64,000 nucleotides of DNA, taken from the NCBI RefSeq assembly GCF_036785885.1, contig NC_092320.1:12649557-12713556 (forward strand), written 5' to 3'. Shown here one piece after another: positions 24,601-37,271 of this stretch (position 1 is its first letter; each line of letters starts with the position of its first letter). The notes under the pieces are model-generated. The model saw only the letters and a program-made list of their open reading frames with translations. It was not told the origin of the DNA and searched no databases. The DNA comes from Coffea arabica. Taxonomy: Eukaryota; Streptophyta; Magnoliopsida; Gentianales; Rubiaceae. A program made the translations under genes and the position numbers.

Positions 24601-25331
24601 CCTGTGCTGAAGATACTGTGGGCAGAGCACCAATTGTTTGAGTGACTTTCAGGTGGTAGTGATTGGAATGGCTTGTTTCTTGATCTTTTACATATAATGG
24701 CCTGGGCATAGTGAAGCACCTAGTATGAGTGTACAAAGGAAAGGAAAATGTTGGAATCTACAGAAAATGCTAAAGAAAGAAAGAAAAAGAGAAGAAGACT
24801 GGGAAAGAATAGTCTGATCATCAAATGCTCCCTACTTTGGTGGATGTATTGCTTGTTGCTGCTCATTATTGTGTGCATATTAAGCCATAATTAATTGAGT
24901 CGTCTCTTATCTCAATCCTTTCCTTAGTGCTTTAATAAAGGATTGAAAATAAGGTCTAAGTGAAAAGAGCAGGATACTATTGAGTATTGTAGTATGAGGA
25001 ATCCCATATTCAACATTTGTTAGAGGTTGATCATTGAAGGATGTTGCCAAATAAAGGATTGAAACAAGACGTCACTATCTTACACATCACATAAGTACAT
25101 TTGATAGAGCCACTACAAAGCCTAAGGTAAATTACATTCATATCAACATATAATCATCTCTTTCTTGAGGTTTTCTGTAAGTATGAAATTTTTACTAATT
25201 TAGTTATATATAGATAGTAGAGTTTACCTTTTCGAAATCTCATAGTAACTCACTTAAGCAATTTCTATGTGCTGATGACAACCTACAGAGAGGTGGATTT
25301 TTAAGCTATTTGGGTGTACTTACTGATGATG
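21618..25331. other. Intergenic, no gene recognised
   Basis: The longest open frame here (22504-22145, minus, 119 codons) has no recognisable domain and no splice partner. Other frames are short. T and A runs occur near 22561 and 22638. Confidence 0.45.
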
Positions 25332-25343
25332 ATATTGATTTCT

Positions 25344-25437
25344 TTTTTTTTTTTTTGTTGGTAAGCAGGAGATCTTAAATTTAAGATTTCTTACTTACAA
25401 TTTCTCTTACTTTACCGTGGAACCCAACTCTCTCCCA
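25344..25437 (-). mobile_element. Short retroposon (SINE 3' end), minus orientation
   Basis: A 94-bp insert that starts with a T run on the plus strand, thus an A tail on the minus strand. It is flanked by the direct repeat ATATTGATTTCT at 25332-25343 and 25438-25449. On the minus strand it reads AATTGTAAGTAAGAAATCTT and then ATTTAAGATCTCC before the A tail. The sequence at 30230-30308 is related, so the two belong to one family. Confidence 0.75.
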
Positions 25438-25449
25438 ATATTGATTTCT

Positions 25450-28400
25450 GTTATGCATTAATTAACAAAAAAATTAGACGTCCACGCATGATCAATACTA
25501 AATTTGGCACATAGACTTTCCGCACAGCCTAATAACTAATCACTAAATTGACTCTTTAAAGTAATTTTTTAATGGTAAATTACGGAACTATTGCCTCTAG
25601 TCAATCTCCATTAGCATCGGAAGTGCTTTACTCAACCTCCATTAATAACAGTAACACAACTAGGAAATTTCATGCACGCAAGCATTTTTGATTGAGCTGT
25701 TAATAAAGTTGGTACTACTAACTCGTTCACGTTTCAACTTTCGGTTTGGGCCATTTGGCACTTTGAGATTTAGAGTCCGGAAATGACAAATGATCGATCA
25801 CGCTTTACAGATATTGTAGAATAATTGGAGTTTTTATTAGAACAAAAGATGAATCTGACCGTTCGAGATGCGTCTAGTTTTGTGATTAATTGATGTTTAA
25901 TTTTGATATGACTTGTCTAGGTGTGACGTACGTAGCAGTTACTAGGTTTTGTTAGATGGATTTGTCAATTATCATTGCTTGACTAGGTAGCCAGATGCAT
26001 GGAGAATGCAAAAACAAGCTTTTTTTTTTTTTTTTTTTTCCTTATCATCAAAAGTTTATGAACTTAGAAATGGGTTCCTAACTCATTTATGATGTCAATC
26101 CTTCAATAAACCAAGTCCATGCTCACTCGTCACTGAGAGCGAATGATTTCAAGTCAACTGATTCTCTAACGAGCATAAATAATTAATTTCGAAAAGACAT
26201 GTAAAACATTTTTCTATAACTTTCACAGGTAAAATCCATTGCGCGCGGAAAGAGACTGCCTATCTATAAACCATACAGATTGCTATGGCCATCGCGAAAC
26301 AGAAGAAAACATAAAACCATAACGTACGTGTTCTTTGTCCAGTAATGGTGGGTGACAAACACAAAGCATTTTTTCTCAAAGACTGAAACCATAAACACAT
26401 GAACTGGAAGAGTCACGTATATATATATATAGTACAGCGGTGTTGGGGCCGACGAGGAACAGCATATGTCCAAATTATCCTTGCCTGGCACTTATGTGAA
26501 CAGCATGATATATTCTTGATGTTGGTCCAAGGCCCCCCCAAAATTCGTCCCGTGATTGATTCAACGCAATATATTTCGAAAATGATTTAAATTCGAAATA
26601 TATTTCCAATCGTTTCCTGGTACTTGATTTCATTCAACAAAGAGAAAAAATATATATATATATAGAATCATCAGGCTGCCAACCAGATGAATAAATTGAT
26701 TCAACGCAAAGTTGGCTGTGGCATTATACGTAACATGGGTTCATCTCAGACGGTACTGAATGTATGGTGGGCGCATCGCGCATAAGAGATATTTTCTTGG
26801 TCTCCCATTTGTTAGATTCTTGACTTGACAGAGACAACCGTCCTCAGGTTGTCAACTATTGTTTGAACGATTTGGTTGTCTGATATTTGGATAATGGATT
26901 AAACTAGCCTTTGGTCCTCACTCGAAACAGGACAGAACTGTAGATACTAAAAGGAAGAAGAAGAAGAAGAAGAAAGATCTACCAAAGACGAAATCTTTAA
27001 GCCAATTTTTTAGTTGAAATTTTGTTTTTTTTTTTTAATCCCTTAAACTATATTCTTTAAGCATTTGTTGACTTTGATGTGTTTGAGAACTTATGCATTA
27101 GTATATGAATTTACTTTTCTTTTTTCAGTAGGATGGGGTTTGGGAAGTTAACTGAGAGAGGGAATCAGAAATTCGAATCCAATACCTCTTATTTTTAGAG
27201 TTTTGACTTCAGCTGCCAAATCAAAACTTTCTCTGAGTTATTTCTGTGCTTTTGTTTATCATCACTCTTCTTCAATGCATGACACAAGAAGCAGGCTTGA
27301 AATATGCAGTTTCTTTTAGGCAAACTGGTAACTTCAATTCATGATTAGGCATAGAATCAATTTACGCTTCGTAGGGGAACATCCCACGGTCATATATAAC
27401 TGAAGTTACCATGGGATATTGGATCATTTATCACGTTGAATAGAATATATTTGATAAAGAACATTCAATATTAGAGTGGCGGATCTATTATTTTCTTATT
27501 AGTAACGTTCTAAAACGCGGGAGGGGAAAAGGCATTTAAATAAGAACTATTGATGATAAAGATTCCCAAAGTTTGCTTAAGAACCACGACCGCACGGGCC
27601 ACCAGCACCAACAGCACGCGTGCGTATAACACACCTAATTAAAATTATTAATGACATCTTTGTATGTTTCTGTCTTGGCCTGATGCTCAAATACCTTATA
27701 TTCGATTTCTAGCACCTGCGTTTTTTTTTTCCTTTTTCTTCTATGAATATGGACGTATCATCATCATCACCATCACTCAAAATCTTCTTAAATTTGAAAG
27801 TTTCAAGAGGAAAATATTCTCTATGTATCAAATTGTCGCTAAGAAAAGGATAAAAATAGTTGGGCCGTTACCATTTAAGTTATAGCCGAATCTCAAATTA
27901 ATCTCTCATCTCTATGTTTCAACTTCTTGACATATCTTTTCCATTATACTTCTCAACTAAGACAAATTTAACACGTGAAATGGCAATTTTATACTTAAAA
28001 CTAGAGGTGACAATTTGTCCCAAGTCCCAATGGGCTTTGGCTACTCACGTTCAAAGGAACTTTGGGCGGAATGGGTATTGTAATTTAATATTGGGTTCAT
28101 ACCACCCTCAGAAATCCCCGCAGGTATTTCATCCTCATATCCCTTCCTTCCTAATTTACTCCTCGGTTTTCTTGTTTATATTTGGGTATTTTTTTTTATA
28201 ATTTGTTTCTTTCCCTTTAATACAATAATTGATTTTTTGCCTACTGTCAATTGGCTGTTTCCTATTTGATGTAGTGGGAATTGCTGTAAATGTGTTGTGA
28301 AGGATGAGAAAGCTAGACTTTGAACGGGGAAACAATTTGTGTAGCAGATGAATGCTTGTGTTCCATATGCGAATGCATGATATAGTTTAATATAAAGGTT

Positions 28401-30229
28401 CACATCTTCAGCCAAAGCTAAAGAGTGGCTTAAATGTGGGTTCCAATAACCAAAAACTTTGGTTTGGTTGATTATTTGAAATAATTTTTTGAAAAAAAAA
28501 AATTGTAGAGTGTAAAATGAATTTCTGAAAATATAAATTCACAATAAGACTAAAAGAAATTTAATAAATAAAAAATATTAAAGTTATTTAAAAAATAAAA
28601 AATGAATTAAAGGAAAAAAATATGTGAAAAATAGATTTGGGTATTGGGCGGGATCAATTTAAACTCATTTCAAAGTGATCCAGCCAAAATTAGTCCCAAA
28701 ACACATATGGGTAAGGTTAAACCCAAACCCATATGACTCGATTCTATCTTAAATCCAAGCAAATCCCATCCATCCCATCCATGTTACAACCTCTACTTAA
28801 AACTTCATGCACGCAATAATTCAAGCGAGTTATGATGAAAACAAATTGTGATGGTTTGCAAAAAACACTAGAGGCTTAATGTGTTCAACTAGAACACGAA
28901 AGGTAAACTACTAAAACCAGTCAATTATACTTCCAAGGGGTAATGAACTCTCCGTGTCTAGATCGGTCCGGTTGACGTGATTTTTATATTTTTTGGGTAT
29001 AATCTCATATAATTTTGACATAATCGTACTTTATAATGAGTTGATAAATTCATATATATATATACACACACACACAAAAATTACATTAATTTGTGATTAA
29101 TATTCTAATAATTATATAATTTAATAGAATTGGACAAAAGTTCGATCGGAGATTAAGTCTCAATGATGAATGATATTGCTTCCCATAGGTTAAAAACAGG
29201 ACCTACAACTTGCTACCTAACCATATAGGAACAGAACCCCACAATGTATACAGTCCACCGCGCCCTGGGTCCTATATTTCCCCTCCAATGTCACTTTCTT
29301 CATGCACCCTCAGGGGCTGCCCTCCTTTATCGGTCATGCCAAAGCTTTTTCAGTCCACTTTTACTAGTGGATAAACTCTCTCTACATCACCTAGTTGAAA
29401 TTACCAATTTCAATCATTTTGTACCCAAGAATAGAAATGCAACTTGCATTTCATTTGTTTTGGACTTGTTTACGCCAAAGCTGAATACAAACTTACGCTT
29501 CCCACAGCTGATTGTTAAGTGCTGGCAACATCTTCTTCCCGGATACGTGAATATGCAGAAGCTAGCTGATTGTTAAGTCCAAGTGGACCATTTAGTTTGT
29601 TGATTAATGAGTTGAAAAACGTCAACTGAAGATCAGAATCATCATCATCAACTTGGAGCACTCATAGATATATTGTTTTCGCAAATCTGGCATCAATATC
29701 CATGACGGCTGATGCTAAGCAATATTCCAGCACCAACCTCTGTTGTGACATGTATTTGACAGAACGTCCCAATATTCCATACAAAGAATCTGATGCAAAT
29801 ATAGAGTCAATTCACAGTTAACTTGACAAAAATTTCATCAACCATCCCCTTATCAAGATAGATATAGGCTATGAGTGATGTATTAACTTCGTCCTTACTG
29901 TGATGAGTAACAGGCGGCCTAGCTCATTGTTGCATGTCAAGCTGTATATCTGCAACCCCAAAGTTGTATATCTACAACCCTAAAGTCTTACACACCCACC
30001 CACCCCCCCCCCCCAAAAAAACAACACAAAAAAAAACCCTAAATCAAGAGTCAATGATATGGCCTAGGAAGCAGAATTCGGTATCGGGGAGAAGCTGCTG
30101 AGGACAAAAGTTGGTGTACCCCTTTATCCAACAAGACAAGGAAAAAAAATGTCTACAAAAAAAAAGTTGGTCAATTTTCAACAAAATAATAATCAAAATA
30201 ACATTAATAATAAGGAGGGAGTGGAGAGG
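25450..30229. other. Intergenic, no gene recognised
   Basis: Non-coding AT-rich sequence with short microsatellites (TA near 26417-26430 and 26650-26663, GAA near 26952-26973, TA/CA near 29054-29076). A 110-codon frame at 29244-29576 has no recognisable domain. Confidence 0.45.
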
Positions 30230-30308
30230 ATTGGGTTGGGTGGTGGAGGGAGGGATTGCAAGTAAAATATCTTGGATTTAAGGTATCTCACTTATAAAGA
30301 AAAAAAAA
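30230..30308 (+). mobile_element. SINE-like 3' fragment, relative of the 25.4-kb retroposon
   Basis: Shares ATTG(C/T)AAGTAA, ATCTT, ATTTAAG and CTTA blocks in order with the minus-strand element at 25344-25437, followed by a short A run. The 5' limit and target duplication are unclear. Confidence 0.5.
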
Positions 30309-31077
30309 TTTAATGATAATGATTATAGTTCCTACATCTTGGGGTTGTTTTGTGATATTGTAAATTTTGCAAAAGGCTGAATACTTGAAATTACAAAAGC
30401 TACTTTTGGAAAAATTCTTGACTTTAACCTTTTTGCCAACTGAAAATTTTAAATTAGCATTTTTTTTTTTTTTTGTGAAATCATAAGCTAAGATCATATG
30501 AGATAATCAAATGAGAGGGCCCCTCCCCCTTGTCTTGAACAAGGAATGATCCTTGGATTCTCATTTTTATTATCTGATGATGTATGGAACAATTATCCCG
30601 GGTCGGCATTTTGTTAAAGCCCACATGGTCTAATAAGGAGAACAGCAAATGATCAAGCCCAAAGAACACGAAGAAGGTAGCCCATTTTGTAAGGCTTATT
30701 GGTCAGTGGGAAAACCCATGTCACTTATCTGTCAAGAGCTCTCCTTCACCATTCCTTGACATCGCCAATATTTTTCAAAAATAAAATTAAAACAGATTCT
30801 CGGCAGTACTTTTTCAATTTTACCAAATTGAGGATAATTTGGCTAAAGAAAGGTCATCATTAATCACGTACTACATTTTTGAAAAGCTATTAGAAAAGTG
30901 AACACAAGATGGATATAGCCATATAGGCAAAGAGGAAAAAATGAACAAGAATTAAGTGTAGACTGCAGTATTCCTGATGAGTTGAATATAAGTATTGCAT
31001 GTTAGGACGGCTTGCATCACCTCTATGATTTAGAGTAGGTTTTTATCCATAGATCTAAGTGTAAAATAAAAAAATGT
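30309..31077. other. Intergenic, nothing recognised
   Basis: No coding, RNA or repeat signal beyond a T16 run near 30459. Confidence 0.45.
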
Positions 31078-31465
31078 GGTGTACGTCTATGCCTCTATAC
31101 CTCTAAAATATTATTGTTTGGACAGTAAATCTATCCCAAATAATATTTTGCTTGCATCATAAACACAATTTTAAATCCATTTTTTTTTATATTTTTAACA
31201 ATCTTTTTATCTCACATACATCACATCATAAAAAATACTACAGAAATTATTTCAAAAATATAGTGTACATCTATGCCTCTATACCTCTAAAATATTGTTT
31301 GGATAGTGACTCTATCCCAAATAATAATAATATTTTGCTTGCATCATAAGCATAATTTCAAATTCACCTTTTTATATTTTCAACTATTTTTTTATCTCAT
31401 GTACATCACATCATAAAATGTACTATAATAATTATTCTAAATAATATTCAATCCAAACAATCCCG
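31078..31465. mobile_element. Tandemly doubled MITE (184-bp units)
   Basis: Two units offset by 184 bp (GTAC at 31081 and 31265) share the blocks TCTATGCCTCTATACCTC, TTTGGA(C/T)AGT and CATCACATCATAAAA. The outer right end reads AATCCAAACAAT, the inverse of ATTGTTTGGA inside each unit. The core TTTTTATCTCACATACATCA also occurs in the elements near 63.3 and 63.6 kb, so this is one MITE family. No coding capacity. Confidence 0.7.
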
Positions 31466-32326
31466 GCCCGCGGAGTATTTGGACGCAAACCAGGAAAAGC
31501 AGTAGGTGGGGACTGGGGAGGCAGAGAGATGGCTGATAGGGTGGCTTCTATTGTAGACTGTCACCGTTTGCCCCTGATCCATTTGCAGGTTTGTTGCCCA
31601 TTTACGCAAAGGGTTTAAATATGATGAATCCACTACTGGCAGGGTGGCGGAATCTATCTAGATGTAAACAGTGCAATGTTTGCCTATACATTTTTCTGTT
31701 GGTGGTTATATATTAAATTTAGAAAATCCTATTTTAAAGTCATATACGATTTATATGATAGCACTTACATCGCGTTTTTAAAATCATCTTTTCTAATTTT
31801 TTTTTTAACAAGAAGGGATAAGGTGAATTTTAATTCACGAAAACTCAACTTTATTCGCTAAATCGAAACTTCTCTACAACTTTTAAAATCATTTTTTTTT
31901 GGTAGGTAAACTCATTTATTTAAAATGTAGTGTGTACATTGTTGTGATCAATTTGAATTACCAATTGTTAATACTCTTTATCTCCTCATCCCATCCCCAT
32001 TTATAAAAAAAAAATTAACCACCACCATTACAGCTTCTGACATTTTTTTTCCCCCCTTAAAATAATACCCGACTATATGCATTTTATGCGGATGAATACT
32101 AACTACATCCTAACAATCAACTCGATCCATTGGCATGAATCAAGAAAAGGTCATTACAAATATTGCAAGTCAATGTCTGAAATTTTTTTGAGTAGACTCA
32201 ATCAATGGCCGTATACAGATAGACTTCAGAAAAACAATCGAGTAGTATTACTTAAACCAAAATAATACGTGCATGTAGTCCAGGTTTACATAACAAAATC
32301 CAGATCACAAAAATTGAAGACTGTGT
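31466..32326. other. Intergenic, nothing recognised
   Basis: No supported gene. T and C runs near 31797 and 32044. Confidence 0.45.
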
Positions 32327-32334
32327 GTTGTAAG

Positions 32335-32800
32335 TAGGGCTGCAAACGAATCGAGCCGCTCGCGAGCGGCTCGAGTCAAGCTCGAGTCGAGTTCGATGTT
32401 AATCGAACTCGAGTCGAGCTCGAGCTCAGAATATTAAGCTCGTTAGCTCGCGAGCCGGCTCGCGAGCTTAGGTATATATATATTTTTTTTATTTTTATTT
32501 TTATTTAATAATAAAATTACGTATATTATATATATATATTTTTTTATTTTTTATTTTCATAGTAAAATTACGTATATGTCCTTAATATTTTATTATTTAT
32601 TAAGAAAAAAATATTATTTTATTTATTTATTTTTTATTTTTTTTCGAGCTCGGCTCGACTTGATTCGAGTCGAGCTCGAGCTCGAAATTTGCCGGCTCAT
32701 CGAGCTCGAGTTCGAGCTCGAGCTTGATAAAATTTAGTCGAGACTCGGCTCGATTAGCTCAAAACTCGACTCGACTCGACTCGACTCGTTTGCAACCCTA
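32335..32800. mobile_element. hAT-like MITE built of GAGCTCGAG-type repeats
   Basis: A 466-bp element with inverted ends TAGGGCTGCAAACGA (32335-32349) and CGTTTGCAACCCTA (32787-32800), flanked by the 8-bp near-duplication GTTGTAAG (32327-32334) and GTGGTAAG (32801-32808). The outer parts are dense in CTCGAG, GAGCTC and ACTCG repeats, including a (CTCGA)n run at the right end. The middle is A/T only. No transposase. The 8-bp target and TAGGG start fit hAT. Confidence 0.85.
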
Positions 32801-32966
32801 GTGGTAAGCTATATGCTATGTGCTATATGCTGCTGTGGTCATCCCCGCCGCAAAAATGATAATAAACTGCTTATGCCCATCAGCCTATGCACGGCAACTT
32901 GTGTTCGTGACTATGTACCTATTTGTCTCGTAAAAGTAAAGCTAACTACCAGCAAATATCACAAAT

Positions 32967-33229
32967 TGTCACCCAACTATTTAAAATCTTCTCAATTGGC
33001 CACTGAACTTTGTTATTTAGCCAAAATGATCATCCAACTAATTAGAAATACATTTGTGACCCAAATGTATATGTTATCATTAGTTGATGAGTGGGTAAAA
33101 GTGAAAGTTCTTGTTAGTTGAGGAACCAAACATTTGCTTTCTTATTAGTTAAGCTTAATTTGGCTAAACAAAAAGTTTAGAGTAGTGACCAAAATTTTTT
33201 TTAAAAAAAATTCTAAATAGTTTAGTGGC
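32967..33229. mobile_element. MITE with imperfect long terminal inverted repeats
   Basis: The left end GTCACCCAACTATTTAAAAT (from 32969) matches the inverse of ATTCTAAATAGTTTAGTGGC (to 33229). A second inner pair, GGCCACTGAACTTTG and AAGTTTAGAGTAGTGACC, plus TTTAGCCAA and TTGGCTAAA, continues the symmetry to about 60 bp per arm. No target duplication is clear and no coding capacity exists. Confidence 0.55.
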
Positions 33230-33472
33230 TATTTTTATTATGTACTCGATATTTATTTCCACCAAAAAAAAAAAAACAAACAAATGCCAACTTGAATATA
33301 TATGTATTGTTACAGTTTCGTCATCTGTTTGTTGCACAAGTGGAATAGTGATGGCTAACCTCTCGGGAATCAATGTGAGGTGGCATTTCGGTCCCAAGCT
33401 CAGTAAGGAAGTCAAAAATGGCACGCCAAAACTAGGGCATGCAACGATTAAGATCCCTCCTTTGGGTGCAAC

Positions 33473-33480
33473 TATAAAAT
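33473..33480 (+). promoter_or_regulatory. TATA box of the GDSL esterase gene
   Basis: TATAAAAT about 90 bp before the start codon at 33565, a normal distance for a plant gene with a short leader. Confidence 0.5.
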
Positions 33481-33564
33481 ACGTTACGATTCAAGAATCG
33501 CCATAGCATCAGAAAAGCAAATCCGGGCATGCAATTTAAACAATAGATAGGAATTAGAAGCAGC

Positions 33565-36500
33565 ATGGCCCCCGGTTTCACTTTCTTCTACTCATCTCTG
33601 TTGATTGGTTCATACATCTCAGTTGCTGCAACTGCAAGCCGGCGCAATTTTGTGTGTCCTTTCGACTCTTTATACCAGTTTGGAGATTCAATTTCAGACA
33701 CTGGCAACGTAATCCGGGTACCAGGTGTTGGTCCTACCCTTCCAGCCGCCCGTTTCCCCTATGGACAAACTATTGGCAGACCCACTGGTCGATGGTCCGA
33801 TGGCCTCCTCATTATAGATTTTACTGGTATCTTTGCTAATTTTAGCGACCCCTCTACCCAAAATTTATCACTACAATACTATTCAGTTCAGTTACTGGTT
33901 ATAAATAAGTTGTCACATTGTCTCAGATTCTTATGGCCTGCTTGAAAGTTTATATATATGTTCCCCGTACCAAATTAATATCCGTCTGTAGCTGTTCATT
34001 TGCATTTCTTAGTGAACACTTCAGCTAGCATGCGGCAACAAATAACTGATATGGATCTTCCTCTCTCTGACTCTTTTTTTTTTTTTTTTTGTTGGCCTGT
34101 GGGGCTGCAGCTATGGATCTTCACCTACCCCTGCTTAATCCCTACCTGGACAGAAATGCATCCTTCAACAATGGCGTCAACTTTGCAGTGGCCGGAAGCA
34201 CAGCCCTGGACTTTGCTTTCTTCACGGCACGAGGAATCGCGGTTCCAATCGTTACATCACCCCTCGGCGTCCAAGTTAATTCGTTTAAACAATACCTCAG
34301 CTCTATATGTTGCTCACCAACAGGTTTTTCTTTCCCTTTTCTCTTTTAATAAGGTAAAAACTCGTGCACGGTTGGGGCTCCTACAATCGCAGTTCTGACT
34401 GTAGGATGCAAATAACGGTGAGGATGAACTAGATTTGAAATTTGAGTGGATAAGTTGATTGTAGGACATAATATATATTTGTTCTATTTTTATATATTAC
34501 AGTATTATTTTTGTGCTATTGTCTACACATCAACTGTATGGATGTCTACATTGCACTATACAATTAAAAGACCGGAGATCATAGAAGCTCCGGTTCCCAC
34601 ATGCATACGTAAAATGAGCCCTCAAATGTTCCTTGCCGACCAACATTTTATTAACTCTAAATATGTAATATAGGCATACGACTATACATTTTTATCATCA
34701 AAGCGTCAATCTTTTGACATATTTACATTGTATACATTATTAAAAGTTAATCTTTGTGCATACGTGTAAAACTTGAACTTTAAATTCGAATTAAATTAGT
34801 TGTCATATATTCAGACGTACTCTGTAGTATGTAAATGATGGCTAAGAGTATAGAAGATTAATGCATACATTATTTGTAATGATTTTAAACTGTCTTACAT
34901 AAAAATATCAGAATGTTCGACAAAGCTTAGGCAGTCTCTTTTCTGGGTGGGTGAGATTGGAGGCAATGATATCAACTATGCGTTCACACAAGGCAAATCC
35001 CTTCAAGAGATTCGAACTTACATCCCATCCATAACTCAAGCAATCATTAATAACACAAGAGTAAGTTTTTTTTTCTTTTAACACAAGAAGAGTAAGTAAA
35101 TTAATTAGCTACAACCTTACAAATATTCTCATGACGCAAATGAAAGAATTTCTCGTATATGTACATGAAAAGATCTATTATTCATCTCTATCCATTGATA
35201 TCTGATGCAGCAAATTATCCAGCTAGGCGCAAAACGTATAGTGGTTCCTGGAAATTTTCCACTTGGTTGCATCCCCGTCGCTTTAAACTTTGTTTCCAAT
35301 GCTAGTTCTCAGGAGTTTGACGAATTTGGGTGCTCAAGAAGTTTCAATGATCTTGCTAGGTATCAAAACAGTTATCTACAAAATGCTTTGAACTCGCTCA
35401 GGAAGGAATTCCCAGATGCTGTCATAGTCTATGCTGACTTTTACGGCTCTTTTCGATCGGTTCTCACTCGGGCAAGCTTTCTTGGTGAAACACCCCACTG
35501 GCACTGCTCCTCTCTAATTCTTGTCAGATCTTTCCTACATAGTTCTGAATTTCTCTTAATCTTGGTGATTCTGGGGGGCAGCAAACATGCATCACTAGAA
35601 ATTGCACGACAAGAATAGTTCACTATTACCATATTTACCATGTGGAAAAAAAAAATTAGTGTATGCGTTTGCATTAATCATTTAAATGCGCACGTAATCT
35701 ACGTTTATCCGGAATAAAATTAAATTATACAGCTAATTATCAAATATTGTGTAGTAGTCCAGGACGTCTACAACTCATGTAGTTGTCCAATGAGTTAAGC
35801 TTTTTTTGGGGGGTTGGAGGTGTTAATTGCACTTTACACCCTTAAACTATTCATTTATGGCACTTTGCCCCCTAAACTATCAATTGCACGACCATGATAC
35901 CTCAAAAAAAAAATTTATTTTTTTGGCACTACTGTGCAGTAACTTTGACATAGATCAAATTTTACTATTCTTTCATGTGCATAAAACCAGAAAGAAGCCT
36001 TCATCTTTTGAATAACGTAAGTTACCACCTTCTCAGACAACAACTAGACAAGATTTTTTTTTTTTTTCTTATGAGTTTAATTCCTATTTATTTTATATTA
36101 AGAGATAAATATCAAATCAAGATAAAAAATAAAAAAAAAAAAAGAAAACTGTACTTGAAGGGCCGTCTTTGACAAAGCGAATCAACTAAGCAATTTATTG
36201 TCTTTTTGATTGTGAAGTCTTGCCAAATTCCAGCATAAATTTGGTTATTGAACTATATTCTCTACATCAAATTGAAAAGTTTGATGCTTTACATCGTTAC
36301 ACTTCATAGCTTAGTGAGCAAATTGCTAATGGCTAATAGTTTCGGGGCGCAAATTACAACTAACCCATTATGTTAAGCAGCTTTTCCTATATTACTAATT
36401 TGACTTATTGGTGTCAGTCATCTGATGGAAATTCCCCTCCCTTGCATATATTGCTGAAGGTTTTGACGCTGGATCGCTACTGAAAGCTTGCTGTGGAATT

Positions 36501-36674
36501 GGAGGACCATACAACTATGACATGAACAGAGCGTGTGGATCTCCAGGAGTACCCGTTTGCCCAAACCCACGACGATTTATCCACTGGGACGGCCTCCATC
36601 TCACGCAGCAGGCTTACCGTCGCATCTCGGAATTCCTCATTCCTGACATACTCTCAAGAATTCAGTGCTTTTAG
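33565..36674 (+). CDS. GDSL esterase/lipase
   Basis: Five exons, 33565-33826, 34111-34323, 34912-35060, 35211-35484 and 36460-36674, join in phase to 370 residues. The N terminus is hydrophobic (about 1-24), a likely secretion signal. The SGNH-hydrolase blocks are all present: FGDSISDTGN with nucleophile Ser42, Gly116 in NFAVAGSTAL, GGND ending at Asp178, and DGLHLT with Asp343 and His346. CCGIGGPYNYD is the usual plant-family segment. The family cleaves ester bonds in lipids, acetylated glycans or alkaloid esters, so the substrate cannot be named. Length and exon plan are normal and nothing is broken. A T16 run sits just before the exon 2 acceptor. It is the only plus-strand gene and converges with GLR-A. 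Confidence 0.93.
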
Positions 36675-36724
36675 ACTTTGATTTGCTTTGTTTAATTTCA
36701 GCCAAGATCTTAGATTGGCAAAGA

Positions 36725-36730
36725 AATAAA
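36725..36730 (+). terminator. Poly(A) signal of the GDSL gene
   Basis: AATAAA about 50 bp after the stop codon. Confidence 0.4.
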
Positions 36731-37271
36731 TGCAACTTGTATTTTCCCCAGTTGTACGCTGCTGAAAGATTGACGTAGTGTAGCATTCTAGCTATCTATG
36801 GCGAAATTCAGCCAAGAGAACTGCAATCAATAGCTGAAGCTCGTATAATTAAGCGACCTAATACATTTAGCAGCATCTATCTCCTGTTCATGATCATCCT
36901 GGATTATTTACAGCGTCAAAAGTTGTCATCTTGGATGCTAAGGAGAATGTTAGATTGCTCATTTGTGAAAAAAAATTGTGTTGAAACATCAGTGTTTTCA
37001 GGGTCACATTGCTGAACTTCATGAATGGAATTTCCTTGATTCCGTTCATTAGTTCGACTATGTCTAGCCGTATTAGTGATTTGGTTTCTGAAATTAGTTC
37101 ACACATTTTCATCACGCTGAGCCAGTTAAGATGAAACAGAATACAACTTTTAGGCTACAAAAAGGGTGATTTAGAATTTGTAATTTGTTACACCATTATG
37201 GCCTAATTACATCCACAATCTTCGGACATCTGCGTAATGCAACTAAAATCATTTTATCCAACTTGTCTAAC
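36731..37271. other. Spacer between convergent GDSL and GLR-A genes
   Basis: Only about 0.6 kb separates the two stop codons, so the 3' UTRs may lie close or overlap. No other signal is seen. Confidence 0.5.

Noticed and set aside
27120..27190. Possible SINE head with ATTCGAATCC
   Set aside because: No A box at the right distance, no A tail and no target duplication.
29244..29576. 110-codon plus-strand open frame
   Set aside because: No domain or conserved motif; it overlaps a small local repeat (AGCTGATTGTTAAGT twice).
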